This document shows, piece by piece, positions 46,901 to 60,059 of a stretch of DNA of 64,000 bases. A model generated the notes under the pieces. It had not been told where the DNA came from, ran no database searches, and saw only the letters and a list, made by a program, of their open reading frames with translations. Where the stretch lies: positions 4,712,001 through 4,776,000 of the forward strand of contig JAHRBC010000003.1 in the NCBI GenBank assembly GCA_022702545.1. The letters are read 5' to 3'. The stretch's first letter is position 1; every line of letters starts with the position of its first letter. A program made the position numbers and the translations under genes. Source of the DNA: Phycomyces nitens (lineage: Eukaryota; Mucoromycota; Mucoromycetes; Mucorales; Phycomycetaceae).

Positions 46901-48833
46901 GGTCTTTATCATAAAGTGGGTTGCACTGCATAAATAGATTTATTTGGCTCCTGAATCGTAAAGAATCGTGAGAGAAATCGAGAATCATATGTCGTGGAAC
47001 GTTTGATCACATTGGACGTGAAATTTCTCGACACTCAGATCTACTGCTTGTTGGTCGATCTCGTATAGTCTAAAAGGTCTGCTTATCCTACATGGTATTG
47101 GTTGGTTCTAGAGCTGCAGTTGTCACCCTTGGATGGTGACTGATACTGGCCATTGATGGTATGTTAATTTCTTCAAGTGGCCTAATAAATGTACAAGTCG
47201 CCCTCTTGGTCAAGTCTCATCTTTGGGGAATGCTGTAATGTTGGGTGTTGTTGTTTTCCTTATTGTTTTTGATTCTTTGTCGGTGTATCTGTGGAATCGA
47301 AATCTTTCGTTTTATCATGCCTTTTGACATTGTATTTTGTTAAATTGTGGTATAAAGAAAGAGATATAACAGATATTTACACTGCAAATAAAAACTTGGA
47401 ATAAAAGCGCGGATAAGGGAGCCAATACAATATCTCTCGTCTCAGCTTCGGCAACTGTCTTATTTTTTATTACAGAACATTTTAATAACACTTTCATTGT
47501 GCAAAATATCATGTCTGCTATAAGCCTTTACTGTGTGCCCAAGATCAACTACGAGTTCGACAATATTCTTGTTGATACGGAGAAAACCAAGCTTATCATC
47601 AATGTTGGTTGTCAGGGCACAGTAGTCGATCGTCACAGGCCTGACTTTGCGTTCTGACTTTGTTATTTTTTTTGGATCATGGCCTGTGTGATACAACTAT
47701 AGCCCTCGAGATCCAAGTTTGGCTTCTTATAATCGAGAGAAACTATCTTTATGATGCTGTATTGACGACCAAGTTTACGAATATCTTTGGTTTGCTTTCA
47801 TTTTGCAGACCACCCCCAAAAAAGCATCCTTGGTCATCTATTCTGCTAATTTGTCTTGCTTCAAAGTATCAGCTGGCATATACTCCTGCACAATCCCATA
47901 CACTTCTTCTTCTGGCAAGAAGAAAGAGTCTGTTAAGCCAGGTATTGGCTGTTTCGAAGAAGTTACAAGCAGTATCACCTGTAGCGATGAATATTTTGTG
48001 AAAAAGATAAAGAGAGCGTACAGAAAATCCATTGACCATTTCTTCTTTTTTTTCACATTGTTGACCTTTCTTTATCTCAGAAAACTTTCAATATTACACA
48101 TAACCAGCAGTATAACACACATAATAACGTTTCATGTTGGCCTTCTTCATATAAATGTCTTGATGTTTTGGATTTTCTATTTGCATTAGACAAGCCGATG
48201 AAGATTCGCTCAAGGATGCATCTTGTCAAGTAATAGGCTGATTGGCAATTGTCTCTGCAACAAACTCATTCTGATTGACATTATACTCCAAGAGCTCAGA
48301 GTTGCTATTCTTATCAATGCCATTCCCATGTCCATCTTCAAATAAAAACACGGTACTCATTTTAGAATGTAAAGCGTTAAAAAAATCACATAATGAAGAA
48401 GGGTCTACTTTAATTTATTTTTTTCAACAAGGAATCATGGTGACATGACATCATTTCAAGCAAAGCAGCATGGTATACAAAAATATGACTTCCATTTTTG
48501 AAAATGTGAAATTGATTTTGATTGGTTGGCAACATCGATTTTGATTGGCTGCAACATTGCTTTTCTTTTTGGAGCACTGTAAAGGGAAGGAAAAAGATAT
48601 AGCGTCCAACCAATTATACTTTTTTATTTGAGATTGTTCCCAGTGATGTGGAGAGAGAGAGAGAGAGAAAATAGATAAAAAAATAAAGGGTCTGATATGA
48701 TTAAAACCGCGCCAACAAAAATATTATAAAAATATAAATAAAAAATATATATATAATATAATATATATAAAAATGTATTCATATATTTTGCATTTAAAAA
48801 AGCTTTATTCTTTTTCCTACTGTTTATTTTAAC
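46901..48833. other. Repeat-derived spacer upstream of the ZNF598-like gene
   Basis: No intact gene. Contains an unidentified decayed minus-strand frame (listed separately). Just upstream of 48834 there is a GA microsatellite (48652-48667) and a TA-rich stretch (48720-48775). Confidence 0.4.
47462..48056 (-). pseudogene. Unidentified broken coding region
   Basis: Two minus-strand pieces look like real protein. About 47,880-47,970 reads PGLTDSFFLPEEEVYGIV. Frame 47460-47696 reads KVRPVTIDYCALTTNID, then DKLGFLRINKNIVELVVDLG and KAYSRHDILHNES. Stops and frame changes separate them. Composition is protein-like, but I do not recognise the family. It may belong to the neighbouring DIRS-like element or be a dead host gene. 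Confidence 0.35.
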
Positions 48834-51163
48834 ATGGCCATGTCAGGCACTAATCACCTTAATATGCAAAGCCTTAAAAAAGGTCTAAAGGCTATTGACA
48901 AACCAAAAGCTACGAGCGAGACTTCCGATGAAGAAGACGAAGAAGTGTGCTTTATTTGCACAGAGCCCATAATGACCTATGCTGTCTCTGCATGCGACCA
49001 TCGAACTTGCCACCTCTGCGCCCTTCGTCTTCGCTCACTCTACAAGACCCGCAATTGTGCCTATTGCAAAGTAAATTATGATCATAATATGGCATTTAAT
49101 CACTTACACTCTGATCAATTAACATAGGCCGAGCAAAACATAGTTATCTTTACTCATGATCCCGAAAAACCATTCTCTAGCTATACTGCTAAAGATACAC
49201 CCTTTGTAGACAAGACTTATGATATCTACTTTGAAGACGAAATAATGTACAAAGATACCATGGTTCTTCTTGACTACAATTGTCCTGAATCAACTTGTAC
49301 CAAGAAGTTCAATGACTATCCACAACTCAAACAGCATGTTGAATTTGTCCATGGTCGTATGCTTTGGTGAGCCATAAAAGCATAATTTATCTCAGGTGAA
49401 CTTATATATATATAAATCTTACAGTAATCTATGTGTCGAATATAAAAAGATCTTTCCACATGAACACGTTCTCTACACATCTTCTCAACTTGAAAAACAC
49501 TACCGCCACGGCTACGAAGTTGGCCAGGATTCTGGTTTCAAAGGACATCCCGAGTGTCAATTTTGTTCAATTAATTTCTACGGAGACGATGAGCTGTTTG
49601 CCCATTGTAGAGACAAGCACGAGCAATGCCATATTTGCGTGAAACGTGGGCGTCGCCACGAGTATTATGCAGATTATGATGGTCTGGTAAGTGGTGAAAA
49701 AAAAATTACCAAATGGCCAATGTACTCTAGTCTTCTTTACTCACCCTGCTTGGTGTGTCTGTACCTTTGCATGGATCTTAGGAAATGCACTTTAAAGATG
49801 AACATTTTCTCTGCCTCCAAAGATCATGTCTCGAAAAAAAGTTTGTAGTATTCGATACACCCTTGGATATGCAAGCCCACGAAGTAGAAGAGCACGGTGG
49901 ATCTCGCAAGATTGATGTTATCCAATTCGATTACCACAGTAATAGCAATCGACATCACAACAGAAATGGGCAGCAAGGATCACATCATAGCCCTCGGCAG
50001 CAGAATAGACATCATCAGAACAACCAGGCGAGTAGTTCTGGCCGTAACAATGATGCTCCACCAAAACCACAAGAAAATCAGCAGCAGACCCAGAAAGAGC
50101 GTGCAAAGAAAGAAACCAAGAAGCCTTCTTCGGCTTCTTCTTCGGCTTCATCGTCCACCACGACTACCACGGCTCCCAACAACTTACCCCCTGGGGCAAA
50201 TTTCAAGGCCAAAAGCAAAGAAAAGGCATTGATGAATAAGCCAAAGAACTTTGGAAGTTTGACAGAAACAACTTCTGCAGCCTCTTCAAGTAGTCCAAAT
50301 GTTGATCCTGATACTTTAAAGCGACACACTGATTTTTTGGAAAAGGTCAAGAATATCTTGAAATCAGCAGATAAAGTAAAAAAATTCCGTACACTGACGA
50401 CCTCTTACCGCAGCTCAATGTTGGATGTGGAGCATTTTGTCTCCAGTATTTCTGATCTGTGCGATGGAAATGAAGAGAGCCTGTCTCACATACTATTAGG
50501 GGTTGGGAACCTTATGGACAGTCCAGAGAAAAAGAAAGAGCTTGAAAGGACTTGGCGTTCTCGACAGCCTTCTGTAGGTCTTTAAACCATCCACAGTGAA
50601 CTCTTAATTGACAAATGTTTGAATTTCTCTAGACATCCAACTTTCCCATGCTTCCCTTGGCGAGCAGTAGGCCACAACAAAAAGCACAAATCAAGTCGCC
50701 CGGATCGCGTGTGCTGGTGATCAAGAGCAAAGAAAAAGGTCGTGCTAAACAGCCAGCCAACTCACCAAAGGCAGCTTGGGATAAAATTTCCCCTACTGCG
50801 AACAAAAGCAATAGTAATCGATCATTAGAATCAAGTGGAGCCCAACCATCGAGCGTTCCTCTTCCTGATCCCAAACCAATGGTTGGATACCGCCCTGCTA
50901 GGGTTGTAGCTTCAGTATCGGCCGAGGATACTTCTCGACCACCGAAAAAAACAGGGCGCGGGGGGCATTCATCAGATGCATTTCCGTCGTTGCCAGTAGC
51001 AGCACCCAAACACCCAGTACTTGTTCAGATGAGACGTAATAATAGCAACCCAAGTACACCTTGGGGATCTGACCGAGAAAGCGAGAACGAAGCGCCTGCT
51101 GAGAATTCCTCCAAGAAAAAAGGAAAGAAGACTAAACAAGTCTTGTTTCGTGTAGGACTCTAG
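48834..51163 (+). CDS. RING E3 ubiquitin ligase of the ZNF598/Hel2 family
   Basis: Five exons give 686 aa: 48834-49070, 49128-49366, 49425-49686, 49782-50573, 50633-51163. The RING finger starts CFICTEPIMTYAVSACDHRT at residue 39 and ends NCAYCK. A run of C2H2-type fingers follows: NCPESTCTKKFNDYPQLKQH, CQFCSINFYGDDELFAHCRD, CHICVKRGRRHEYYADYDGL and CLEKKFVVFDTPLDMQAHEV. The second half is low-complexity (His/Asn, Ser, Lys) and carries FGSLTETTSAASSS and FPSLPVAAPK. ZNF598/Hel2 ubiquitinates 40S proteins on collided ribosomes and starts ribosome-associated quality control. All phases agree. It converges with the F-box gene, 66 bp between stops. Confidence 0.94.
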
Positions 51164-51229
51164 AGCTCATATCTGAAAACGGACTGAATATGATGTTTTG
51201 TTTTTTTGGTTTGTAAAGCACAATGATTC

Positions 51230-52399
51230 TTATAGTAAAAATATATCGTTATCTTGGAAGTGAACCACTGGCCACCCCAAGTCATGTCTAATACGAAGCC
51301 ACATCTTTATGACCAATGGTTTGGTTATAGAATTGATGCCACAGCTTGTAATGTCCATCCATCGTAGATGCTCCAAATTTCGTATCAAATTAGCTGCACC
51401 CTCTTCACCAACTTGACTCAGAAACGCAATGGATATGTACCTGAGCTCTTTACACTTCTCACTAATCAATTGCATGGGTCCATTCTGAACCTGCCAACAC
51501 CTTGTCAAGTGGAGCAATCGCAAATTGGGGCAATTGTTTGCAATGGCCTCTACTGTGGTGTTGGTGACCTTGTAGAGAGAGGTGAGTCTGAGATGAGTTA
51601 GATTTGGACCCCAGCCCATAATGGCTTGCTCAATGCCTGTTGTGTTGAGTTGACAACAAAAAGAAAGGTCGAGATGACGCAGTGATAAAGGCAAGACGTC
51701 CGAGTCCAGCAGTTCCAACAGTTGATTATCTGATAAATGACGCATCAGTCCGAGCCACAAGCCTTGCAGGGGAACCTTAGTTGTTGCCAATGCATGTATT
51801 GTCTGTGGTCCAAGATTTTCACACCCAGAAACGTCAAATGAATGTAGTTCTGGACACTGACTGACCACAAAGGCCATGTCTTGGTCTGTTACTAAACCAA
51901 GCCACTCTGATTCCTTCAAGGTCGTGTCTACTTCAGGGTAGTTTTCGTTCTTCATTAGAGGTCCATAGGCTGGTGCCTCGATTGCCTCTAAGCCAGTGCC
52001 TTCGGGAACAGGCTGGAGACGTACATAGCCTCTTAGATTTCCTTGGGGTTTATCATAAGGTTCAATGGGTAATGTGCGGATGAGATTTGTCATGCTCGAG
52101 GCTATTAATGGAGGAGAGCGTCTCAAGACCAGTGTTTTTGTGTACCGTGTCCAGGGAGTTGGTTTTTGAAGAGTGCGCACGAGACAATACCAATGGTAAC
52201 GCGTGTAGATTGCTAAATTGCGATAGAGTAGAGGCATTGCAGTATTGTACCATGTTTTGTTGATACGGGCTAGTGTTGCCAGATTGGATCGGGGAATGTA
52301 CTGGAGAATCAGGTGTACTATCTCGGGTGGTAGCTGGGCATGGGGAGTGAGAGATTCCTGGAAGCGACTGGACATATGAGTGAGAAATGAGTTTAGCAT
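51230..52399 (-). CDS. F-box and leucine-rich repeat protein
   Basis: A single exon of 389 codons. The F-box lies at about residues 21-66 (LPPEIVHLILQYIPRSNLAT, then INKTWYNTAMPLLYRNL). From about residue 180 there are AMN1/FBXL-type leucine-rich repeats such as CPELHSFDVSGCENLGPQTI, LRHLDLSFCCQLNTTGIEQA and NLRLLHLTRCWQVQNGPMQL. F-box proteins of this layout bind Skp1 and bring substrates to an SCF ubiquitin ligase; the substrate is unknown. Lack of introns is unusual beside its intron-rich neighbours. Confidence 0.92.
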   Translation of the reverse strand: MLNSFLTHMSSRFQESLTPHAQLPPEIVHLILQYIPRSNLATLARINKTWYNTAMPLLYRNLAIYTRYHWYCLVRTLQKPTPWTRYTKTLVLRRSPPLIASSMTNLIRTLPIEPYDKPQGNLRGYVRLQPVPEGTGLEAIEAPAYGPLMKNENYPEVDTTLKESEWLGLVTDQDMAFVVSQCPELHSFDVSGCENLGPQTIHALATTKVPLQGLWLGLMRHLSDNQLLELLDSDVLPLSLRHLDLSFCCQLNTTGIEQAIMGWGPNLTHLRLTSLYKVTNTTVEAIANNCPNLRLLHLTRCWQVQNGPMQLISEKCKELRYISIAFLSQVGEEGAANLIRNLEHLRWMDITSCGINSITKPLVIKMWLRIRHDLGWPVVHFQDNDIFLL

Positions 52400-53688
52400 T
52401 CTACAACTGGAAAATAATAATAATAGAGGGTGACCAAAAGTGATCGGGATATTATTTATTATTATTACTTTTTTTAGCTTGATCTTTCCAACTAATCATT
52501 GCATTTCTTAGTGCACTTTTATATGATTTGTTGATATAGTAAATATTGATGGATATCAAGGACATTAGACCAAATTTCATATTGTCGTTAAATGACATAT
52601 ATAGCCTTGAATCTCTTGTAGATTGTTTCAAAAATAAGGACATTTTTTCTTATTATATTTTGACGAGTCTCTTATGGTCTATATATTAGAGTCTGCACCC
52701 CTTATTATTATTATATAAATACACATAAACGATCCCAGTCTGATTTGAAAAATGTAAGAGGGCTAATACCAAAACACATTATAGATAAATTATCATGGTT
52801 ATATTTGATTCTTCTATCACCAAAGGATAGAAATTGGATCAAAAGCAATGTACAATGTATATCAAATGTACGTGTATAAATAAGAATGCAGTGATTTACA
52901 AGTGTCAAATAACAACAACAACAAACATCATACTCTAAAGGCTTCAATTATAAAGTATAGCTCTTTAAGCTGAGTCAAAGAGAAGCAAGCAAAAAAAAAG
53001 GTAAAGTGAGAAATGATGGCGTGGGCTACTATACATCAATGCGGTTAGACATTCTAGAATAAGAGAATAAGAGCATATTTTTATAATCATGATTCCCCTT
53101 GATTAGTAATATGTATATGCTCATAGACGCTTGCTCTTTGTATTTGAATATCAAGAAAGCCGTGGACATTTGGTGAGCTTTATAACCAACTATAAAAGAT
53201 AGCCTTGTCAACCCTTTCATCTCCTTGCCCTATATATTTTTTTTTGGTTGACCCCTGTTTCTTCTTTGGTTTATTTTATTTTCAAGTTCATCAATATATA
53301 TATATATATATATGTCTGTATATACTCACTCGTTTATCAAAAAGAATCGTGTATATATATATTTATCTCTTAAACTTCTGGTGCTTTAGATTCTTACTGT
53401 TGTTTTCTCAGTCTTTTATTTATATATATATATATGTATCTCTGTCTTGTTCTCAACCCCTTGTAGACTTGGCACAAATATCTTTTTAATCACTGATTAA
53501 TTATCAATTCTTTATATTCTTCTTAATCTTCATCTCCACCATATTTTGCATACACTTCTTGACAATTAACAAAGGCGAAAAAAATAACAAAGAAAAAGAA
53601 ACGCTCGCCCTCTCTTTTTATATATTTATATAATTCTTTTATTTTTTATTTTGCTTTTAATATCATACATCTATTCATTTGAGTGCAA
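52400..53688. other. Divergent promoter region between the F-box and chitin synthase genes
   Basis: No gene seen. The last 450 bp before the chitin synthase start are pyrimidine-rich with TA microsatellites (53290-53310 and 53425-53440), typical of a long fungal 5' leader. Confidence 0.45.
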
Positions 53689-56600
53689 ATGGCCAATCTT
53701 AATCATACTCAAGCAGACCCACACAGTGCACGATACCCGGCCAGACCAGATCCAACCCACCCTCCTACCTTGGACCGGTCGGGTCCCAATCGACGGTCTC
53801 TATTGCGCCGAGGTTTATTGGCCAGAGACGAAGAGCAATATGATGACAGACAACAAGACACAGACGTGAAAAGCATCAAAGTCCAAAAATCTTATTGTCC
53901 TGACCCATGGAAAATATATTGCTACCTTGTTACCTGCTTCTGCCCTCCATTTATCCTTAGATTGCTAGGTAAACTACACTTAACATTGGGATCCTAATGC
54001 AAATATGACACCTCCCTTTCAACCAAAAAGAAGCAAAAAAAAATCAACGATACATAAATACAAACACACGCACACACACATAATTTCCCCTTTCCTTGAC
54101 CCCCTTCTCTCTCCCTTATTCCTCAATCCCTAACCCCCCTCTCAGTCCCCTTGTTTCTATTTTCTTTCTTTTTTTTGCTACGGAGACAACGTGCACCTTG
54201 TTTTTTAACCCTTCCTTGCTCTATATTTTTATTTAGGCAAAAAAGATGCCTCGTCTCAATTAGCTTTTCGGGAAAAAATCGGCCTGGTGTCTATAATCCT
54301 CTGCATTATGGGGTTTGTTGGTTTCCTGACCTTTGGATTCACCCAGGTCGTATGTCCTCGCCCGCCAATGAGCTACCGCATCGACAGCATTAGCCAAGGA
54401 TATGTAGTTATACACGGCTGGGCATATTTTTTGGCCTCTTGGAACGATCACCCTCCAATCCCAGATCTCGGTACTGATCCTATGAATCCAATCTATCCCC
54501 CCGTCAATGCCAACGGAATGGATGCTACCTTTTTATTCCAAATGCAGAACAACAATAAGTTTTGTGCCAATATAATAACAGCTAAATCAAACAAGATTGT
54601 CGGCCAGGATAGCTCAGTCCCCACATACTTTCCCTGCCGTCTATTTGATCCCCACTCACTCGAGGTCCCGGACAGCAACACATATTCTAACCATTCTGGA
54701 TGTCATCTCAGCCCCACTGCACGCACATCGTTTAGTAACATGCGTACCTTTGGTGTGCCGAGCAATAATGGAAAATACGACAAGGCCGGTCGAGTTTACT
54801 ATGACTGGAAAGAGGTCAATACTACAACCCACCTTTCTGTCTACAACAGGTATTATCAAACATGGCTGCCTTATTTCAGTATACAGAAGCTAACTCTGCG
54901 GCAACGCTAATTCTATTCTGTTCAAACCCCTTTATGGCTTGGTTCTTTTGTGTTTGCTTTTACAACTATTCAAAAATAGCTATGTATTGAACCTTCATCT
55001 GCTCACTGCACTCCCTCAATCACTTTTTAATGTGCCTGCTGGTGGTCTTATCGAAACTATCCTCGGAAATACCGCTCTTTATGGAGGCCAGGACATAACC
55101 CACTTGGTTGCATCTCAACGTACTCCAGGAATTGATTGGAAAGCCGAGGCAAATTGTTTGCTAGACATCATCAAGGTGGGCGAGATAGACACCCAGAGTG
55201 TGGGTTGCATTGCTTCAGATGTCGTGCTCTATACTTCGCTGATCGTCATCCTGGGCGTTATCCTGGTCAAGTTTATTCTTGCAGTTGTGTTTGGCTGGTT
55301 CCTGAGCTGGAAACTAGGAAACTTTAAAGAGGGTCGATCATACAAAGAGCGCATGAAGCGTGAGATGGAAATAGAAAACTGGACATCTGGTATCCACCGT
55401 CCAGCCGAAGCAATTCGCCCTCACTCACCCTATAGCACAAGTTCGTTGCGGCCCAAAAACAAGTGGATGCCAAGTACCTCTCGTTTCACCAAACCAGAAA
55501 CTGGTTCCATGCATTTCAATTCCACAGACAGGTCAGGCAATGCATCATGGAAACAAGTGTCAAGGTAAGGTTATATAAATAGCCTCACAGATATCTGCAA
55601 AGCCATCTGCTATTTAGAAGCTAGATTTTTCTAGATGCACTCTATGGATTCTAAACATCAAATATATCTAGTGCTCGATTGGCAGGACCATATGGGTCAT
55701 CAAATATCATGATCGATTCTTCTCCCTTGCGTCCTCCAACTGCCGACAATAGTCAGAGCGGGTCCTTGCACCGCCAAAGCCCAACCTTACCTTCAAGTCG
55801 ATCTTCCCTCGTGTCTTCCAACGTGACAAACTCTACATGTACAATGGCCTGTCCATTTCCTATCTCATCTCATGCAATCCCTCAGCCAAAAAGAGACTTT
55901 ATGCCATTTGGGTTTGTGCTTGCACATACAATGTGTCTTGTCACATGCTACTCTGAAGGCGTCGATGGCCTACGCACCACCTTAGACTCAATTGCTACCA
56001 CTGACTTTCCAAATTCACACAAGCTTATAGTCGTCATTGCAGACGGAATAATTAAGGGCCATGGAAATGCTCTATCCACCCCTGATATTTGCATTGGAAT
56101 GATGGAAGACTTTGTGATTGCGCCAGAAGACGTTGAGCCTCACGCATATGTGGCCATTGCAGACGGAACAAAGCGTTACAATCAAGCCAAGGTGTATTCT
56201 GGATACTATTCTTATGATGACTCCACTGTCAATCCTGAACACCAGCAGCGAGTACCAATGATCACAATTGTCAAATGCGGTGGACCATCTGAAGCAGGCG
56301 AAAATAAGCCAGGAAACAGAGGAAAGCGCGACTCTCAGGTTATCCTAATGTCCTTTCTTCAAAAGGTTATGTTTGATGAACGAATGACGATGTTGGAGTA
56401 CGAGATCTTCAAGATGATTTGGCGTGCAACTGGCGTGAGTCCTGACAAGTATGAGATTGTTCTCATGGTAGACGCAGACACAAAGGTCTATCCAGACGCC
56501 CTCTCGCGGCTAGTGAGCTGTATGGTTAATGATCCAGAGATAATGGGGCTCTGTGGAGAGACAAAGATTGGAAACAAATCTGACAGCTGGGTATCCATGA

Positions 56601-58045
56601 TTCAAGGTATTTTCTTATTAAAAACCACAATGGAATACGTATATTTAACTTTATTTGCAGTGTTTGAATACTATATCTCCCACCACCAGAGCAAAGCCTT
56701 TGAATCGATCTTTGGAAACGTAACTTGTTTGCCCGGTTGCTTTTGTATGTACCGTATAAAGGCCCCCAAAGGTAACAACGGACATTGGGTTCCAATTCTG
56801 GCCAATCCGGATATCATTGAACATTACTCTGAGAATGTGGTCGATACACTTCACAAAAAGAATCTATTGCTTCTTGGTGAAGATCGTTACCTGTCCACTC
56901 TCATGCTGCGTACCTTTCCACGTCGTAAGATGCTCTTTGTTCCGCAGGCAGTCTGCAAGACGGTTGTACCCGATTCTTTCCGAGTGCTGCTATCCCAACG
57001 TCGCCGCTGGATCAACTCAACAATTCACAACCTCATGGAATTAGTGTTTGTTCGCAATCTGTGTGGTACTTTCTGCTTCTCAATGCAGTTTGTCGTGTTC
57101 ATGGAACTCGTGGGAACACTCGCCCTTCCAGCCGCAATATCATTCACCTTGTATCTGATTGTACTCGCAATAATCGGGCAACCTGCAGTTCTGTCCCTAA
57201 TTCTGCTTGCACTTATTCTGGGTCTTCCGGCTGTGCTGATCATGATGACCAGCCGTAAAATGGTGTATGTAGGCTGGATGATGATCTACCTGGTCAGTCT
57301 GCCAATTTGGAACTTTGTATTACCAACATACGCCTACTGGCATTTTGATGACTTTTCTTGGGGAGAAACTCGAAAAGTAGAAGGTGAAGGAAAGGAAAAT
57401 CACGGTGACAAACAAGGCGAGTTTGATAGTTCCAAGATTGTGATGAAGAAATGGCACATGTATGCACGCGAAGACCGCCGACGTGATATGGTGGACCGTC
57501 TCCAGTCGACAGGAACCGTTTCGGGATCTTCAGTCGGGTCTGCAGCTGTCTTACCGTTGACCGTGCTACCAAGAGCTTTGTCAGAACGCACATTAGAAGA
57601 AGAACGTCCATTGCAAGAAACCCGTTTGCCTGTGATGCCCGTACCACGCTCAGTACCACATTCTCCTCCTCCATTACCAATGACAGCCATGCCAGCAACA
57701 ATACCAGGGACATCAGCAGCACCAGTGATAGTAGCAACAGCAGCAACAGCCGCGGCAGCAGTGGCCGCAGTTGCAACAATGCCCATCACAATTGGTCCCG
57801 TTCATTCATTTTCAGTGCAATCAATACAAAGTGAAGCCCAGAACCGAACCAGTACCGAAGAAGAAGAGGAGGAGGAAGAGGAGGAAGATTACGAAGAAGA
57901 AGAATATTATGAAGGAGAAGAGGAGGAGGAAGAGGAGCGGGGAAATAATGATAGAATCGAAGAATTACCATTACCACTATCATTTGAGGTCAAGGAATCC
58001 GATGATTGGGAGGCTGGTGTACTAAAGATGTTTGGCAATGTATAA
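53689..58045 (+). CDS. Class IV chitin synthase (Chs3-like)
   Basis: Exons 53689-53968, 54237-54849, 54980-55564, 55672-56606 and 56661-58045 give 1265 aa. It polymerises UDP-GlcNAc into chitin at the plasma membrane. Two N-terminal TM helices flank a Cys-containing extracellular region ([39 protein letters not shown]). The catalytic domain has [20 protein letters not shown] block [23 protein letters not shown] (about residue 877; general base Asp) and the QRRRW product-binding motif (about 915), then C-terminal TM helices. No myosin or CHS5-specific domain was seen. The last 230 residues add an Ala-rich run and a long Glu-rich stretch. The 54-nt intron 56607-56660 is stop-free. Introns 53969-54236 and 54850-54979 are longer than usual here. 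Confidence 0.95.
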
Positions 58046-58406
58046 GAGTGCCTTTCTTCTAGAAGCTCAAAAGAAGGCATTAGTTTTGACTTGACCTGTA
58101 AAGTCAAGAGAGTTAAAAAAAATCATTACACCTATACCTACCCTACACATACATTATATCAAAAAAGATTTTTCTAAACACACACACACACACACACATT
58201 GCCAAAATCTACCATTTGCCTTTTTCTTTTATTTTATTATATACACACCTTTACATTAACTTCAACTTTACAAATCTCCTTCCTTCAATCACACTCTCTT
58301 ATTTGTCGCTGAAATATAATAAAGTATATGTATTATTCCATTAAAGTGATTCGAGTAGAGAAATTGATATGTTTGTATTATAAGAATTATTATCATGTAG
58401 AAAATA
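58046..58406. other. Convergent 3' spacer with CA microsatellite
   Basis: 361 bp between the stops of the chitin synthase and reticulon genes. It holds a CA dinucleotide run at about 58179-58198 and TA-rich polyadenylation-like sequence. No gene. Confidence 0.6.
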
Positions 58407-59340
58407 TTAGCTTGCATTCTGGATATCCAGCATAATTTTTGGTACAGAGAATAAACTAATACATGCAAGGATCAGCAAGGTACGGGTAGGCACCCAGGCC
58501 GAGATGGCAAGATAAGACATCGTGCCTCCCAACCACATCAGGCTCTTTTTCTTGTCCTGGACCAATACAATCTTGTGCATCTCTGTGCTCGCCATCCCAG
58601 CCCATGTTGAGCTGCTAGGACGGGATAAGGAGACTTGATCAGATACTCTCAGCAAGGTCCTTTAAAGAGATTAAATGAAAAAAAAGTACGAGGATTAGTG
58701 GCAAGTTTGACAACAGATATATCAGACTTGATAAATTGCTCATTTGCTGTATGGCTTACTGGAATGGATGAGGTGCTGTGTCAGAAGGAAGACAGAATAC
58801 TATTTTATGCAAAATCCTGACTGCCTGGACAATTACAAGGTCTAGACTGATGATCCAACAAAAGGTGCTCAAGATAAAATGTTGCGGAGACCAGCAGACA
58901 AGGAGTAAGAGGCCAGCTAGGACTAGGAGGGAGTGAATGGGGGATTCCCAATATATCAGCCGGCTCCCAACCTTGTAAAGATCCCTCTTTTGAGGTTCTT
59001 GTTTTATAAAGTTAAAGATCTGATGAATGATTATGGTCGGATGCTTACCATCATAGATTGACTGATATTTGTGTCCAAGAGTTGGCGATGATGGAAGAGA
59101 GGGTTGGATAGAAGATTTTTGAATTGAATTCATGTCATTTATCTTGGGTTGGTATCGTGGTGCTTGATTTGTTGCCCTGGAAAGAGAGCCGTGTGCATTT
59201 TGACGGCTAGGTGGTTCCCGATGTCTCCTGGCCGAATTGGATCGAGGAGCCTTGGTAGACAAAAGATTGATCCTTGGCGTAAGATCTGGATGGGAGTAGA
59301 TGGGTTGTTTTTGTTTGGATTGAAGATAATGACTCGACAT
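58407..59340 (-). CDS. Reticulon-domain ER-shaping protein
   Basis: Exons 58760-59340 and 58407-58659 give 277 aa. The first 125 residues are basic and Ser/Pro-rich, likely cytosolic and disordered. The reticulon domain begins at about residue 125: SRLIYWESPIHSLLVLAGLL, a first hydrophobic hairpin, HPFQ, a hydrophilic loop, then a second hairpin (KSLMWLGGTMSYLAISAWVP; TRTLLILACISLFSVP). Reticulons wedge into the ER membrane and stabilise tubules. ATG at 59338-59340 is the first in frame. A Yop1/REEP protein is less likely because of the YW-SP motif. Confidence 0.85.
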
Positions 59341-60059
59341 TTGTTCTATAAATCAATACACATGAATATTTTATCGTAAAAAAGAATGGTAATAAAGATG
59401 ATTTTCAGCAACAACAATAAAAAAGACATTCTTATACACCCAACAACAATTTATTCTCTACATTCCCCTTTTTTTTAAGAAGTGAATTGTCATCATGACG
59501 CTCTACTTTCTTCATGATATAAAGTCCTCTTGTAGTCTAAACTCATTAAGTTTATTTTCTAGAAAATATATCTGTATTCAAAGGGGGGGGGCTTCGTTAT
59601 CTGTTTCGAATTTAATTTAATTTTATTCTGTGGTTTAATGGCTGACCAATAAAATGTATAAAGAGCGGTTATTGAGTCCCCCTTTTGGAAAAGGTGGTTT
59701 TTAATTTGTAAATATTACATTTCCAATCTTGGTTTTAATTTGAAACATTGAGATCCAGAATTATAATAAAATAAATATAAATATATTAATCTCCGACAGT
59801 GTACCCAGATAAGGTTTCTTCAGCCAGAGATTGAGGATGTTTCATATAGACTCCTTCCCGTAGCAACGGGTAATTTAAATGTCCGCAATATCGAGAAAAT
59901 GACTTGTAGACATTTTTTGTCGAATAAGTGGGTAAAATATAAGAACCAAACACACAATATGCATTATTTAGTAATAGAAAGGATGTTTATCAAGAAAATT
60001 AATGCTTTGTATCAACTCTTGCCTTGGTAATTTAATTTATACGATTTGGCATTGGCATA
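59341..60059. other. Spacer upstream of the reticulon gene
   Basis: AT-rich; a run of nine G at about 59584. No gene seen. Confidence 0.5.

Noticed and set aside
57294..57789. Minus-strand ORFs of 129-161 codons inside the chitin synthase gene
   Set aside because: They are antisense shadows of the Ala-rich and acidic repeats of the chitin synthase C-terminus.
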